64,000 nucleotides of DNA from JALYXV01 sp963733505 (GTDB taxonomy: Bacteria; Actinomycetota; Acidimicrobiia; Acidimicrobiales; Palsa-688), in the NCBI GenBank assembly GCA_963733505.1, contig CAVTDW010000004.1:62001-126000 (forward strand), read 5' to 3'. Made by a program: the position numbers and the translations under genes. The notes under the pieces were generated by a model. It ran no database searches and had not been told where the DNA came from. It saw only the letters and a list, made by a program, of their open reading frames with translations. Positions 18,422-26,370 of this stretch are shown piece after piece (the stretch's first letter is position 1; the number at the start of each line of letters is the position of its first letter).

Positions 18422-18979
18422 ATGGGAAAGGTGTTCGAGGGCATCAGCTCGGCGTTGGCGGACTGGCTGCGGGCCCAGCCCATGTTCTTCGTCGCCACCG
18501 CACCATCGGACCTCGACGGGCATATCAACGTGTCGCCGAAGGGCCTCGACGGGTCGTTCGCGATCCTCGACGAGCGTCGGGTGGCGTACCTCGACCTGAC
18601 CGGATCGGGGATCGAGACCATCGCACACCTGCAGGACAACGGCCGGATCGTGCTGATGTTCTGCGCCTTTTCGGGTCCACCACGGATCGTGCGGCTGCAC
18701 GGCCACGGACACGCCGTGCTCGCCAGCGAGCCGGGGTACGGCGCGGCGGCCGAGGCGTTCCCGGCACCGATGCCGCCGGGCGCACGCTCGGTGATCGAGG
18801 TCGAAGTGACACGGGTCAGCGACTCGTGTGGGTTCGGGGTGCCGCTCATGGAACTGGTGGATCAGCGGCGGCTCCTGCCGGAGTGGGCGGAGCGCAAGGG
18901 ACCAGACGGGATCGCGGAGTACCACGCCGCCCGGAACCAGTCCAGTATCGACGGCCTCCCCGGCTTGACCGCCCGTTGA
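18422..18979 (+). CDS. Pyridoxamine-5'-phosphate oxidase-like FMN-binding protein
   Basis: 185 residues with a split-barrel pattern: MFFVATAPSDLDGHINVSPK near residue 19, VAYLDLTGSG, and NGRIVLMFCAFSGPPRIVRL near 80. These match the broad PNPOx-like flavin or F420-binding family rather than PdxH itself. The ATG at 18422 begins the conserved part although the frame is open for 500 bases upstream. The enzyme substrate is unknown. Confidence 0.82.
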   Translation: MGKVFEGISSALADWLRAQPMFFVATAPSDLDGHINVSPKGLDGSFAILDERRVAYLDLTGSGIETIAHLQDNGRIVLMFCAFSGPPRIVRLHGHGHAVLASEPGYGAAAEAFPAPMPPGARSVIEVEVTRVSDSCGFGVPLMELVDQRRLLPEWAERKGPDGIAEYHAARNQSSIDGLPGLTAR

Positions 18980-19016
18980 GCCGTTGATGCCGCCGGCGAC
19001 GCCTTTTCCCGAGTAC

Positions 19017-19439
19017 TCAGGCAGGGATGGCGTCGAGCAGGCGGGCTACGAAGTCGCGTGCGCCGCCCTCGAGGTTGTTGCGCTTGATGGCCATGCCCCC
19101 GAGCACGTTGGCGCCGCGCTCCTCCATGATGCGGGTCAGCTTCTGCAGCGCCTTGCCCGGGTCGATGGCATAGGTGATGTACACGAGGCAGCGTTTGCGA
19201 TCGAGCACCGGCAGGTGCCGCAGGCGGGCGGCGCGGCCCGGGCGCTGGCCGGCGACGATGATCCCGTCGGTCCACGTGCCCACGATGACGAGGTCCGCCA
19301 CTTCGAGCGCCTGGTAGTCGACGTTGGTTATGGGACTGACCGAGGCGTTGACTCCGGCCTTCGCCAGCTCCTGGGCGATCAGGTGGGCGGCCGTGCGGGT
19401 GTTGCCGGTGAAGCTCTCGTAGATGATGGCGGCGTTCAT
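19017..19439 (-). CDS. Flavodoxin-like protein
   Basis: 140 residues. The FMN phosphate loop is seen in IIYESFTGNTRTAAHLIAQ at residues 5-23, and VADLVIVGTWTDGI near 53 marks the second flavin loop. A C-terminal Rossmann helix follows. The ATG at 19439 is used since the frame upstream is Pro/Arg-rich and unlike the family. It is divergent from the YcaQ-like gene. Likely an electron carrier with an unknown partner. Confidence 0.8.
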   Translation of the reverse strand: MNAAIIYESFTGNTRTAAHLIAQELAKAGVNASVSPITNVDYQALEVADLVIVGTWTDGIIVAGQRPGRAARLRHLPVLDRKRCLVYITYAIDPGKALQKLTRIMEERGANVLGGMAIKRNNLEGGARDFVARLLDAIPA

Positions 19440-19510
19440 CGCCCGCTCAGCGTAGGCGGGCCGGCGCGAGGGCTGGCGCTGGTAGGGCGGAGCCGGCTGG
19501 GCGGGCGCGT

Positions 19511-20707
19511 TTGAGCGACCTGACGGCCGCCGAAGCACGGCGGATGGCGCTGCGGGCGCAGGGTCTGCTCGGTCGGGGCGGTGGTCCCCGCGATCCGGCG
19601 GCGGTGCTGCGCCAGCTGCGTGCGCTGCAACTCGACACCATCTCGGTGCTGGCCCGTTCGCATGAGTTGGTGTGTTACGCCCGAGTGGGAGCGGTGGGGC
19701 GTCCAGCCGTGGAGGCGGCCTGCTGGGGCACCGACGACGCCGGCGAACCGGTGGCGGTCGAGTACTGGGCCCATGCCGCCTGCATCATGCCGATCGAGAT
19801 GTGGCCCTGGTTCGCGTTCCGGCGCCGGAAGCTGGCCAACCATCCGCGGTGGGGCGGCTACGTCGACACCAACGCCGCGGTCGGCGAGGTCCGCAAGCGC
19901 CTCACGGTCGAGGGTCCGCTCACCTCGTCGGACCTGGGTGGGTCGAAGAACGGCGGGCCCTGGTGGGACTGGTCACCGATGAAGGTGGCGGTGGAACGGC
20001 TCCTCGACCTGGGCGAGGTCATCTGCACCAGCCGCCGGGGCTGGAAACGGGTCTACGACCTGACGGAACGGGCACTGCCCCCGCGCGTCGCGGCCATTGG
20101 GGAACCACCCGACGAGGAGTGCTGGCGGACGCTTGTTGCCATGGCGGGCCAGGCGCTGGGCGTCGCGACCGTGCAGGACCTGGCGGAGTATTTCCGCCTG
20201 CCGGTCCAGGCGGTGGCCAAGGCGGTCGCCGACAGCGGGCTCGTCGCGGTCACCGTCGACGGCTGGGGCGGCGACGGAGCGGCGGGGCGGGCGTGGGCGG
20301 ACCCGGCCGCGTTGGGCCTGCTGGGAACCCGGGGCCGCCACCGGACCACGCTGGTGTCGCCCTTCGACTCGCTTATCTGGGACCGGCCCCGGACCGCCCG
20401 TCTGTTCGGCTTCACCCACCGGATCGAGGCGTACACACCCTCGCCCCAGCGGGTTCACGGGTACTACCCCATGCCGGTCCTGGCCGGGGGCCGCTTGGTG
20501 GGCCGGGTCGATCCGAAGCGGGTCGGCAACACATTGGTCGCCCGCCAGGTCAGCCTGGTCGAACCGTGGCGCCACGAGCAGGTACACGCCGTAGCGGAGG
20601 CGCTGCGCGAAGCCGCTGATTGGGTCGGATGCGATGCCATAGCCGTGGAGCGTTGCGACTCCGAGCTGCTGGGGCCGCTACTGAAGGCGGCGATCGAGGC
20701 GGGCTGA
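19511..20707 (+). CDS. YcaQ/AlkX-like winged-helix DNA glycosylase family protein
   Basis: 398 residues of the HTH_42 family, whose studied members unhook interstrand crosslinks or remove bulky alkylated bases. The catalytic-type Q-x-D motif is present in LRALQLDTISVLARSHELV near residue 38, followed by EYWAHAACIMPIEMWPWF near 85. Winged-helix repeats follow, then SPFDSLIWDRPRTARLFGF near 283, which is characteristic of the family. It starts with TTG at 19511. It may belong with the SOS-type repair genes nearby, but no LexA box is visible in front of it. Confidence 0.8.
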   Translation: MSDLTAAEARRMALRAQGLLGRGGGPRDPAAVLRQLRALQLDTISVLARSHELVCYARVGAVGRPAVEAACWGTDDAGEPVAVEYWAHAACIMPIEMWPWFAFRRRKLANHPRWGGYVDTNAAVGEVRKRLTVEGPLTSSDLGGSKNGGPWWDWSPMKVAVERLLDLGEVICTSRRGWKRVYDLTERALPPRVAAIGEPPDEECWRTLVAMAGQALGVATVQDLAEYFRLPVQAVAKAVADSGLVAVTVDGWGGDGAAGRAWADPAALGLLGTRGRHRTTLVSPFDSLIWDRPRTARLFGFTHRIEAYTPSPQRVHGYYPMPVLAGGRLVGRVDPKRVGNTLVARQVSLVEPWRHEQVHAVAEALREAADWVGCDAIAVERCDSELLGPLLKAAIEAG

Positions 20708-20724
20708 TCCCGAGCAGGGCCGTG

Positions 20725-20770
20725 GCGGGCGGGCGGGCAGGCGGGCAGGCGGGCAGGCGGGCAGGCGGGC
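20725..20770. repeat. Short tandem repeat, 8-bp unit (GGGCAGGC)
   Basis: Five to six copies of GCGGGCAG/GGGCAGGC-type units lie in the 109-bp space between the YcaQ-like stop and the sigma-factor stop. It is purine-strand-biased and could vary in copy number. No coding role. Confidence 0.85.
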
Positions 20771-20816
20771 TGACTGGCTGGCTGACCACGGCTGGCTGAC
20801 CCTGCCGGGCTGGTGT

Positions 20817-21518
20817 TCAGGATGCCTTGGCCAGGGCCCGTAGTTGGTCGAGGCTGCGGACCAGGAGGCGTTGGACGTGGGCCTGGCTGAGGCTCATCTG
20901 GTCGGCGATCTGGTGTTGCGTCAGCCCGTCGATGTAGCGCAGCCGGACCATCCGCCGCTCCCGTTCGGGGAGCCGGGTGAGCAGGGAGCTGACGGCCATG
21001 CGTTCCTCGACCGCACTCATTCCTCGGTCCTCGACGCGGAGAGTGCCCGCGAGTGGGCGATCGTCGCCGGCCGGTGATGCGTCGAGCGACGCCGGGCGCC
21101 GCAGGTCGCCTGCGTCCAGGGCCTCGGCCACGTCTCGGGCCGAGGCATCGACGCGCTCGCCGACCTCTTCGGGCGTCGGCGGCCGGCCCATCTCCTGGGT
21201 CAGGTCGGCAATGGCCTCCTGGCTCTGCAGATAGAGGTTCTGGATCCGTCGGGGCGGCCGGACCGCCCATGATTTGTCCCGGAGGTAATGCTTGAGCTCC
21301 CCGACGATCGAGCTGGTGGCGAACGCCGAGAACGGGACGCCCCGTGCCGGGTCGAACCGATCGATCGCCCGCACCAGACCCAACAGGGCGACCTGCTTCA
21401 GGTCGTCCGACGAGTCCGCCCACGTGGCCCGGGCGGAGTACCGGCGGGCCAGCGAGACTGCCAGGCCGTAGTGCGTCGTCAGGTAGTCAGGGTCAGGGGA
21501 GCGGGTGGCGGTGTCCAC
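20817..21518 (-). CDS. RNA polymerase sigma factor, SigF/SigB group
   Basis: 233 residues with region 2 (DLKQVALLGLVRAIDRFDP near residue 40, then FSAFATSSIVGELKHYLRD, the SigF/SigB hallmark). Region 3 is centred on RPPTPEEVGERVDASARDV. Region 4 contains LPERERRMVRLRYIDGLTQH and IADQMSLSQAHVQRLLVRSL. Group 3 sigma factors of this type direct general stress or developmental regulons and are usually held by anti-sigma factors. No anti-sigma gene is adjacent, although a STAS protein occurs elsewhere in the window. GTG start. Confidence 0.92.
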   Translation of the reverse strand: MDTATRSPDPDYLTTHYGLAVSLARRYSARATWADSSDDLKQVALLGLVRAIDRFDPARGVPFSAFATSSIVGELKHYLRDKSWAVRPPRRIQNLYLQSQEAIADLTQEMGRPPTPEEVGERVDASARDVAEALDAGDLRRPASLDASPAGDDRPLAGTLRVEDRGMSAVEERMAVSSLLTRLPERERRMVRLRYIDGLTQHQIADQMSLSQAHVQRLLVRSLDQLRALAKAS

Positions 21519-21563
21519 AACGAGTACTTGAACATTCGGCCCTGAGGAAACGATGAGCGTGGT

Positions 21564-22643
21564 CTAGGAGATTGCTGAGAGATCGAGGGTCAGCTGGTCG
21601 TCCGATGCGGCTGGCGCCGTCCGGTCCGGCGGTGGTAGCCGGAATCCGCGGTGACCCGTCGGAGTAGGTCGGTCGCCGGCCCTTCGCCGGGCCCGGTCGA
21701 CCAGGCGCCGGACTCGCTCGGACAGTGCCTCGGTCTCGGCCGCGGGAAGGTAGGCCCGGTGGTAGCGGCGCTCGTACTCGGCCACCAGTTGGGGATGAGA
21801 CTTGGCGAGCTGGGTCATGAAGTGCTCGCGGACGCCGGGGCGGAGGTGGAGCGCGACTGCCGAGATGGACACCGCGCCGGCGTCGACGCACGCCTGAACG
21901 ACCTCCTCGAGCTGGTCGTCGCGGTCGGACAGCCCCGGCAGGATCGGAGCGATGAGCACCCCACAGGGGACGCCGGCATCGTTGAGCCGCCTGACCGCTT
22001 CGACCCGCTGGCGTGGGTGGGGCGTACCGGGCTCGGTGAGTTGCCAGATGGCCGGGTCCAACGTGCCGATCGACAGGCTGGCCCCGACGTCGCTTCGCCC
22101 GGCCGCGGCGGCCAGCAGCTTCAGGTCCCGGAGGATGAGCGTCGACTTGGTCAGGATCGAGAACGGATTGGCGGCCTCCGCCAGCACCTCGATGACCCCG
22201 CGCGTGAGGTGGTACTTGCCCTCACAGCGCTGGTAGGGGTCGGTATTGGTACCCATGGCGATGTGGTGACCGGCCCACCGCCGGGCCGCAAGTTCGGCCC
22301 GCAGCAGTTCGACTGCGTTGACCTTGACGACGATCTTGCGCTCGAAGTCCTCGCCGACGTCGAGGCCGAGGTATTCATGCGTCGGCCGGGCGAAGCAGTA
22401 CGTACAGGCGTGGCTGCATCCCCGGTACGCGTTGATGGTGTAGCGAAACGGCATCCGCGACGCCGCCGGGACCTCGTTGATGATGGACCGGGCATTGACG
22501 TGGAGGAACTCCATCCCCCGGTATTCGCCCGTCCCGATGTGTCGCTCGACCAACTGGTCACCGTCGAACAGGGCGCCCTGCCCTCCGGGACCACCTTCGT
22601 CGGCCAGCCGCCACCGCAGCCTGCCGTCGCTTCCAGACGCCAT
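21564..22643 (-). CDS. Radical-SAM protein of the Rv2578c family (SOS-regulated)
   Basis: 359 residues with the radical-SAM cluster motif CSHACTYC near residue 77 and FARPTHEYLG after it, like spore-photoproduct-lyase-related proteins. The chemistry is unknown. I take the ATG at 22643 as start: a TAAACT -10 lies 9-14 bases upstream, implying a leaderless message, and the in-frame ATG at 22664 sits inside the LexA box. From memory, the mycobacterial homologue Rv2578c is a LexA-controlled DNA-damage gene, which agrees with the perfect box here. Confidence 0.88.
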   Translation of the reverse strand: MASGSDGRLRWRLADEGGPGGQGALFDGDQLVERHIGTGEYRGMEFLHVNARSIINEVPAASRMPFRYTINAYRGCSHACTYCFARPTHEYLGLDVGEDFERKIVVKVNAVELLRAELAARRWAGHHIAMGTNTDPYQRCEGKYHLTRGVIEVLAEAANPFSILTKSTLILRDLKLLAAAAGRSDVGASLSIGTLDPAIWQLTEPGTPHPRQRVEAVRRLNDAGVPCGVLIAPILPGLSDRDDQLEEVVQACVDAGAVSISAVALHLRPGVREHFMTQLAKSHPQLVAEYERRYHRAYLPAAETEALSERVRRLVDRARRRAGDRPTPTGHRGFRLPPPDRTAPAASDDQLTLDLSAIS

Positions 22644-22656
22644 ACGGGGGAGTTTA

Positions 22657-22672
22657 TCGAACATCTGTTCGA
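22657..22672 (-). promoter_or_regulatory. LexA (SOS) box
   Basis: TCGAACATCTGTTCGA fits the actinobacterial LexA consensus TCGAAC-N4-GTTCGA without mismatch and overlaps the predicted promoter of the radical-SAM gene. Confidence 0.9.
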
Positions 22673-22723
22673 TTAGCCAGATCGCATGAACATCCTGGCT
22701 TGCGGGAACGCCATAGCGTCACC

Positions 22724-22810
22724 GTCTGGTACGGGTCTGAGTCTCTGGTACGGATTTGCTACCGCTGTGGGGTGTCAGATCCCTACCAGAGACTCAGATC
22801 CCTACCAGAC
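22724..22810. repeat. Large palindromic element, copy A
   Basis: Two 32-base arms (22724-22755 and 22779-22810) are complementary at 29 positions and enclose a 23-base loop with TACCGCTGTGGGGTG. Each arm contains two copies of a CTGGTACGG/CCCTACCAG-type half unit. It occupies the 300-bp gap between the SOS gene and the GHKL ATPase gene, where no gene is visible. A related copy lies at 62354-62439. Confidence 0.85.
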
Positions 22811-22981
22811 CAAGCCATCCCCTGGGACCTCACCATCACCCGGCCGAATCCGTCCAGGCCTGGCGAGTCGCGAGTCAGCCGCCGGTTGCATGACACCGCC
22901 GGCCGCCTGGGCCACGCTACGCCGACGAGCACGACCCAGGCCCCCTAGCTGGGCCTATCGGAGCGCGACTGGGGGGTGGTG

Positions 22982-24505
22982 TCAGCGCCGTCGCGGGAGG
23001 TGGCGGCGGACCCGTATGAGCATCCGGACCATTTCCTCGCCCAGGTCGTCGGTGCTGGCCCGGGGGTTGTTGTAGACGACGTACTCCTTGGCCACCAGGG
23101 TGGCCAGGTAGTCGAGGAGGGCCGGTTCGTCGTCTTTGACCATGAGGTAGTCGGGGTGGCCGTCGTTGTAGAACACGATCCCGGTGTCCGGGTCGAACCG
23201 GGAACGGGCCGGGCCGGGGGTGGGGTCAGGAGCGACGGTGGGCAGCGCCTTGGACCGGGACCGGTTGGGGATGGCGCCCGCCTCGGCGGTGTCGTCCAAG
23301 GTGGGCTGCTCCGGTGGTGGCGGGGGCAGCTCCGGCGGTTCCGGATCAGCGGTGTCATGAGGTGCGGCGTGGCCGTTGCTGCCCGGGCCAGCTGTGGATG
23401 ATTCGAGGAGGGCCCCGTCGCCGGGTTCGTCGCCCAGCAGGGTGCGCATCGGGTTGTCGAGGTCGGCCAGCTCTTTGAGGACCCGGCCGAAGATGCGGCG
23501 CACGGTGTCGGAGAGCCGCTCGGCGGTGGCCTGATCGACTTCGGCGGTGACTTGTTCCAACAGGGCGGCGACGACAGGTTCGACGGCTCCCACGGCGTCG
23601 ACGAAGACCGGGAAAGCGTCGCGGTCTCGGAGGATGGCGCGGCGCCCCGCGGTCTGCTGGAGGGCTTCGAAGACGATCTGGCCGGACAACTGGTCGCCGG
23701 TCCACGGGAGATGGTCGAACTCCTCGAGCTCCGCCAGGTCGTCGATGATGGTGGTGCCGGCCCGGCCCACCACCGCGACGCGGCGACGCCGATCGGGTTG
23801 GGGGGCGACGTAGATGTTGAACTCGACGCGGCCCCACAGGGTGGGGCGGGCGGGGAGGGCGATGTGGATACCGTCGGGTTGTTCGGGGGTGACCACCTCC
23901 GCGGCTCGGCCTTCTTCGACCACAATCTGGTAGTCCCCTCGGGCCAAGGCGGGACCCCGGCGGCGACGGAGGTAGTCGACCACCTTGCGCTGGGTCAGCA
24001 TGCGCAGCACGTCGGGTTCCAGGTCGAGCAGGTAGATGGTGGTGCCGGGCCGGTCGCGGCGCCGGCGACGCTCGTGGGGGTCCAAGGTGGCGTTGGCGGA
24101 ACCCCGTTTGAGGCACAGCGACGCCGTGGCCGGGCTGTCGGCGGTGCGGGTGACGATCTCGCAGCGCGCACCGAGCTGCTGGTAGGCGAGCAGCCCGATG
24201 GCTTTCTCGCCCAACGTCCGGTCGTCGCCGGCCTTGGCCGACTCGAACAGGGAGCGGGCTAGCTCCCGGAGGCGGTCGGCGTCCATGCCCCGACCGTCGT
24301 CGTCGACCGCGACATAGGGGCGTTGGCCCCGGCGGCGCAGCACCACCCGGATACGGCCCCCGACAATCCCCGCCTCGGCGTACTCGTCGGCGGCGTTGGA
24401 AACGAACTCGTTCAGGGCGTCCTTGGGATCCTGGTAGGACTGGCCCGACACCAACACCGCCTTGGCGACGTTCTTGATCCGCAGCCGAACGGTTTCAGTG
24501 GGCAC
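22982..24505 (-). CDS. GHKL (Hsp90/MutL-type) ATPase of unknown role
   Basis: 507 residues. The N-terminal Bergerat ATP-binding fold is clear: motif I NEFVSNAADEY near residue 32, motif II VDDDGRGMDADR near 67 and motif III GEKAIGLLA near 99. A transducer-like region follows (GTTIYLLDLEPDVL) and a middle domain to about 370. Then comes a Pro-rich linker and a conserved C-terminal block, FDPDTGIVFYNDGHPDYLMV. Kinase or topoisomerase domains are absent. Hsp90- and MORC-like standalone ATPases of this sort have varied roles and none can be assigned. It is divergent from the Uma2-like gene. Confidence 0.75.
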   Translation of the reverse strand: MPTETVRLRIKNVAKAVLVSGQSYQDPKDALNEFVSNAADEYAEAGIVGGRIRVVLRRRGQRPYVAVDDDGRGMDADRLRELARSLFESAKAGDDRTLGEKAIGLLAYQQLGARCEIVTRTADSPATASLCLKRGSANATLDPHERRRRRDRPGTTIYLLDLEPDVLRMLTQRKVVDYLRRRRGPALARGDYQIVVEEGRAAEVVTPEQPDGIHIALPARPTLWGRVEFNIYVAPQPDRRRRVAVVGRAGTTIIDDLAELEEFDHLPWTGDQLSGQIVFEALQQTAGRRAILRDRDAFPVFVDAVGAVEPVVAALLEQVTAEVDQATAERLSDTVRRIFGRVLKELADLDNPMRTLLGDEPGDGALLESSTAGPGSNGHAAPHDTADPEPPELPPPPPEQPTLDDTAEAGAIPNRSRSKALPTVAPDPTPGPARSRFDPDTGIVFYNDGHPDYLMVKDDEPALLDYLATLVAKEYVVYNNPRASTDDLGEEMVRMLIRVRRHLPRRR

Positions 24506-24597
24506 TGATCGTGGAGCCTACGAAAGACCAACCTCGAAACCGGGCATCCCGCAGAACTCCGACTGTCGCGGCAGCCACCAGATGGCATGCTGAGATC

Positions 24598-25155
24598 GTG
24601 GCAATTGCCCTCGGCGCCCATGTCGGTCCCTGGAACGAGGAGGACCTTGTTGGCCTGCCCGAAGACACGCAGCGCTACGAGCTGTTAGAGGGGACCCTCC
24701 TCGTGAACCCCCCGCCCGGCGGAGCCCATCAGCTGGTCAGCTTGAAACTCGCCGGCATCCTGCACGCCGCGGGCCCACCCGCCCTGGCGGTCGTCGAGGC
24801 CATGGGTGTACGACTACCTGACGACACCGTGTTCATCCCCGATGTGCTCGTGGTCACCCGCGACGTCGTGTTGGCCAACACTTCCGGCATCCTCGACCCA
24901 ACCGACGTCGCGCTGGTGATCGAGATCGTGTCCCCGGGCTCGCGGACCATCGACCGCCTCACGAAGCCTGCCCTGTACGCCCAAGGCGGAATCGCCTCGT
25001 TCTGGCGCGTCGAACTACAAGACGGTCCAGCTATCTTCGCCTACCACCTTGAGCACGACCGCTACATCGAAGCCGGCTCAGCTCGACCAGGGGAACGCCT
25101 CGTAGTCAACGAGCCATTCCCGGTCACGATCGACCCGGCCGAACTCCGACCGTGA
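24598..25155 (+). CDS. Uma2/DUF820-family PD-(D/E)XK nuclease-like protein
   Basis: 185 residues from the GTG at 24598. The pattern RYELLEGTLLVNPPPGGAHQ near residue 24, VFIPDVLVV near 79 with the catalytic-type Asp, and VALVIEIVSPGSRTIDR near 101, then KPALYAQGGIASFWRV, matches Uma2 (DUF820), a restriction-endonuclease-like fold. Family members are common in actinobacteria and cyanobacteria and their role is unsettled. An ATG at 24511 would extend it by 29 residues unlike the family. Confidence 0.82.
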   Translation: MAIALGAHVGPWNEEDLVGLPEDTQRYELLEGTLLVNPPPGGAHQLVSLKLAGILHAAGPPALAVVEAMGVRLPDDTVFIPDVLVVTRDVVLANTSGILDPTDVALVIEIVSPGSRTIDRLTKPALYAQGGIASFWRVELQDGPAIFAYHLEHDRYIEAGSARPGERLVVNEPFPVTIDPAELRP

Positions 25156-25289
25156 AGCCCAGCGCATCTCCACCCCGGCCCCCAGCGAGGCTGGTTGACG
25201 TAATTGGTCCACTCGGCGCTCCCGACAAGTCGAAACACCGTTGGATGACCGGGATGGCCGCGTCGGAGGAGTTCGTACAGCGTCGACGC

Positions 25290-25418
25290 TCAGTCGGGGC
25301 CCTCATGGGCGTCGTCCGCGGCAGCCGTCTCGGCCTCGTCGGGCGTCCTGTCGTCGGGCGGGTCGAGCGTCTCCTGGACGTCGGGCGGCGGTCCTGGCTC
25401 TTCGTCAGCTTGGGGCAC
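25290..25418 (-). CDS. Small acidic protein, 42 residues (hypothetical)
   Basis: GTG at 25418 has GGAGG five bases upstream, and the frame reads MPQADEEPGPPPDVQETLDP onward to a TGA at 25290. The product is rich in Asp, Glu and Pro with no hydrophobic core, so it is likely disordered. It lies 31 bases after the DMT transporter gene on the same strand and could be cotranscribed. It may also be a chance frame. Confidence 0.4.
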   Translation of the reverse strand: MPQADEEPGPPPDVQETLDPPDDRTPDEAETAAADDAHEGPD

Positions 25419-25449
25419 TGACCCTCCGTTCTGCGAGTTGCGACTCAGA

Positions 25450-26325
25450 CTACTTCGGGGGGGCGGGCACGCCACTGGCGCTCGCCCGCACGACCTCGGC
25501 CTTGCTCAAGGCGAATACCCCGACGGTCATCAACACCAAACCGATCCCTTCGACCGTCGTCGGTACGGGCCCGAAGCGCACTCCTTCACCGAAGAGGAAC
25601 GCACCGATCATGATGCTGACGACGGGGTCGACGACGGTCAGCACGGGGAGGGACGCGTCAAGTTCGTCGGCCTGGAAGGCACTTTGGGCCATCAACATGC
25701 CAAGCAGGCCCGCTCCCACGAGGACGTAGAGCTCCCAGCTTTCGAACAGATTCTCGATACCCCCGTCGAGGAGATGGGCCACGGCCTTGGTCAGGGCCGC
25801 CGTGACTCCGTAGTTGACGGCTGCCGCCGCCGCGAGCAATGCGGCCCGCCGCCGGCTCCCGCCCTGGCGGGCGCCGATCAGCAGCCCGGCGATGACCACG
25901 CCCGTGACCACGAACAGAATGATCCAGTCCCGGTTGGCCACCTCGGCGTGGCCCTTCCCGGGAGAGGCCATGATGAGGAAGGTGCTGAGGCCGACCACGA
26001 CCGCCCCTGCGCCCCACCAATCGCGCCTCGTCATGCGGCTGCCAGCCAGCCAGGCGCCGAGCGGCAGGGCAAACAGCAAGCCGCACACCAGCAGCGGCTG
26101 CACCAAGACGAGCGAGCCGTGGCCGAGCGCGATGAACTGCAGGGCATACGCCAAGCCGTCGAAGGCCAATCCGAGCAGCCAGATCCGGCTGCGGATCAGC
26201 CGGGCCAGGAGCCCCAACCGCATGGCGGCGCCGGACGGTTGGGCAATGGCCGCTCGATGCTGCAACACCGACGCCAGCGCGTAGAGCAACGACGACGCCA
26301 GCGCGCAGGTCACGGCCAGAGCCAC
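25450..26325 (-). CDS. DMT-superfamily (EamA-like) transporter
   Basis: 291 residues with about ten hydrophobic segments, beginning LAVTCALASSLLYALASVLQH. Internal duplication of five-helix halves is visible, as in drug/metabolite transporters. The segment AYALQFIALGHGSLVLVQPL resembles the EamA repeat. It exports or imports small metabolites, but the substrate cannot be told. It is divergent from the YihY gene. Confidence 0.83.
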   Translation of the reverse strand: MALAVTCALASSLLYALASVLQHRAAIAQPSGAAMRLGLLARLIRSRIWLLGLAFDGLAYALQFIALGHGSLVLVQPLLVCGLLFALPLGAWLAGSRMTRRDWWGAGAVVVGLSTFLIMASPGKGHAEVANRDWIILFVVTGVVIAGLLIGARQGGSRRRAALLAAAAAVNYGVTAALTKAVAHLLDGGIENLFESWELYVLVGAGLLGMLMAQSAFQADELDASLPVLTVVDPVVSIMIGAFLFGEGVRFGPVPTTVEGIGLVLMTVGVFALSKAEVVRASASGVPAPPK

Positions 26326-26370
26326 CGCCCGACGGTACTACTGGGGCACTCCCGGGTAAGGAGGCACGTA

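Noticed and set aside
19672..20619. 315-codon alternative frame inside the YcaQ-like gene
   Set aside because: Gly/Arg/Pro-rich shadow; the other frame has a continuous, recognisable winged-helix protein with a Q-x-D motif.
20725..20770. CRISPR-like array
   Set aside because: The unit is eight bases with no spacers; it is a simple tandem repeat. No CRISPR array was found anywhere in the window.
25438..26370. Long 5' extension of the YihY frame
   Set aside because: It is antisense to the DMT transporter gene and highly charged and Gln/His-rich. The GTG at 26371 with AAGGAGG is the clear start.
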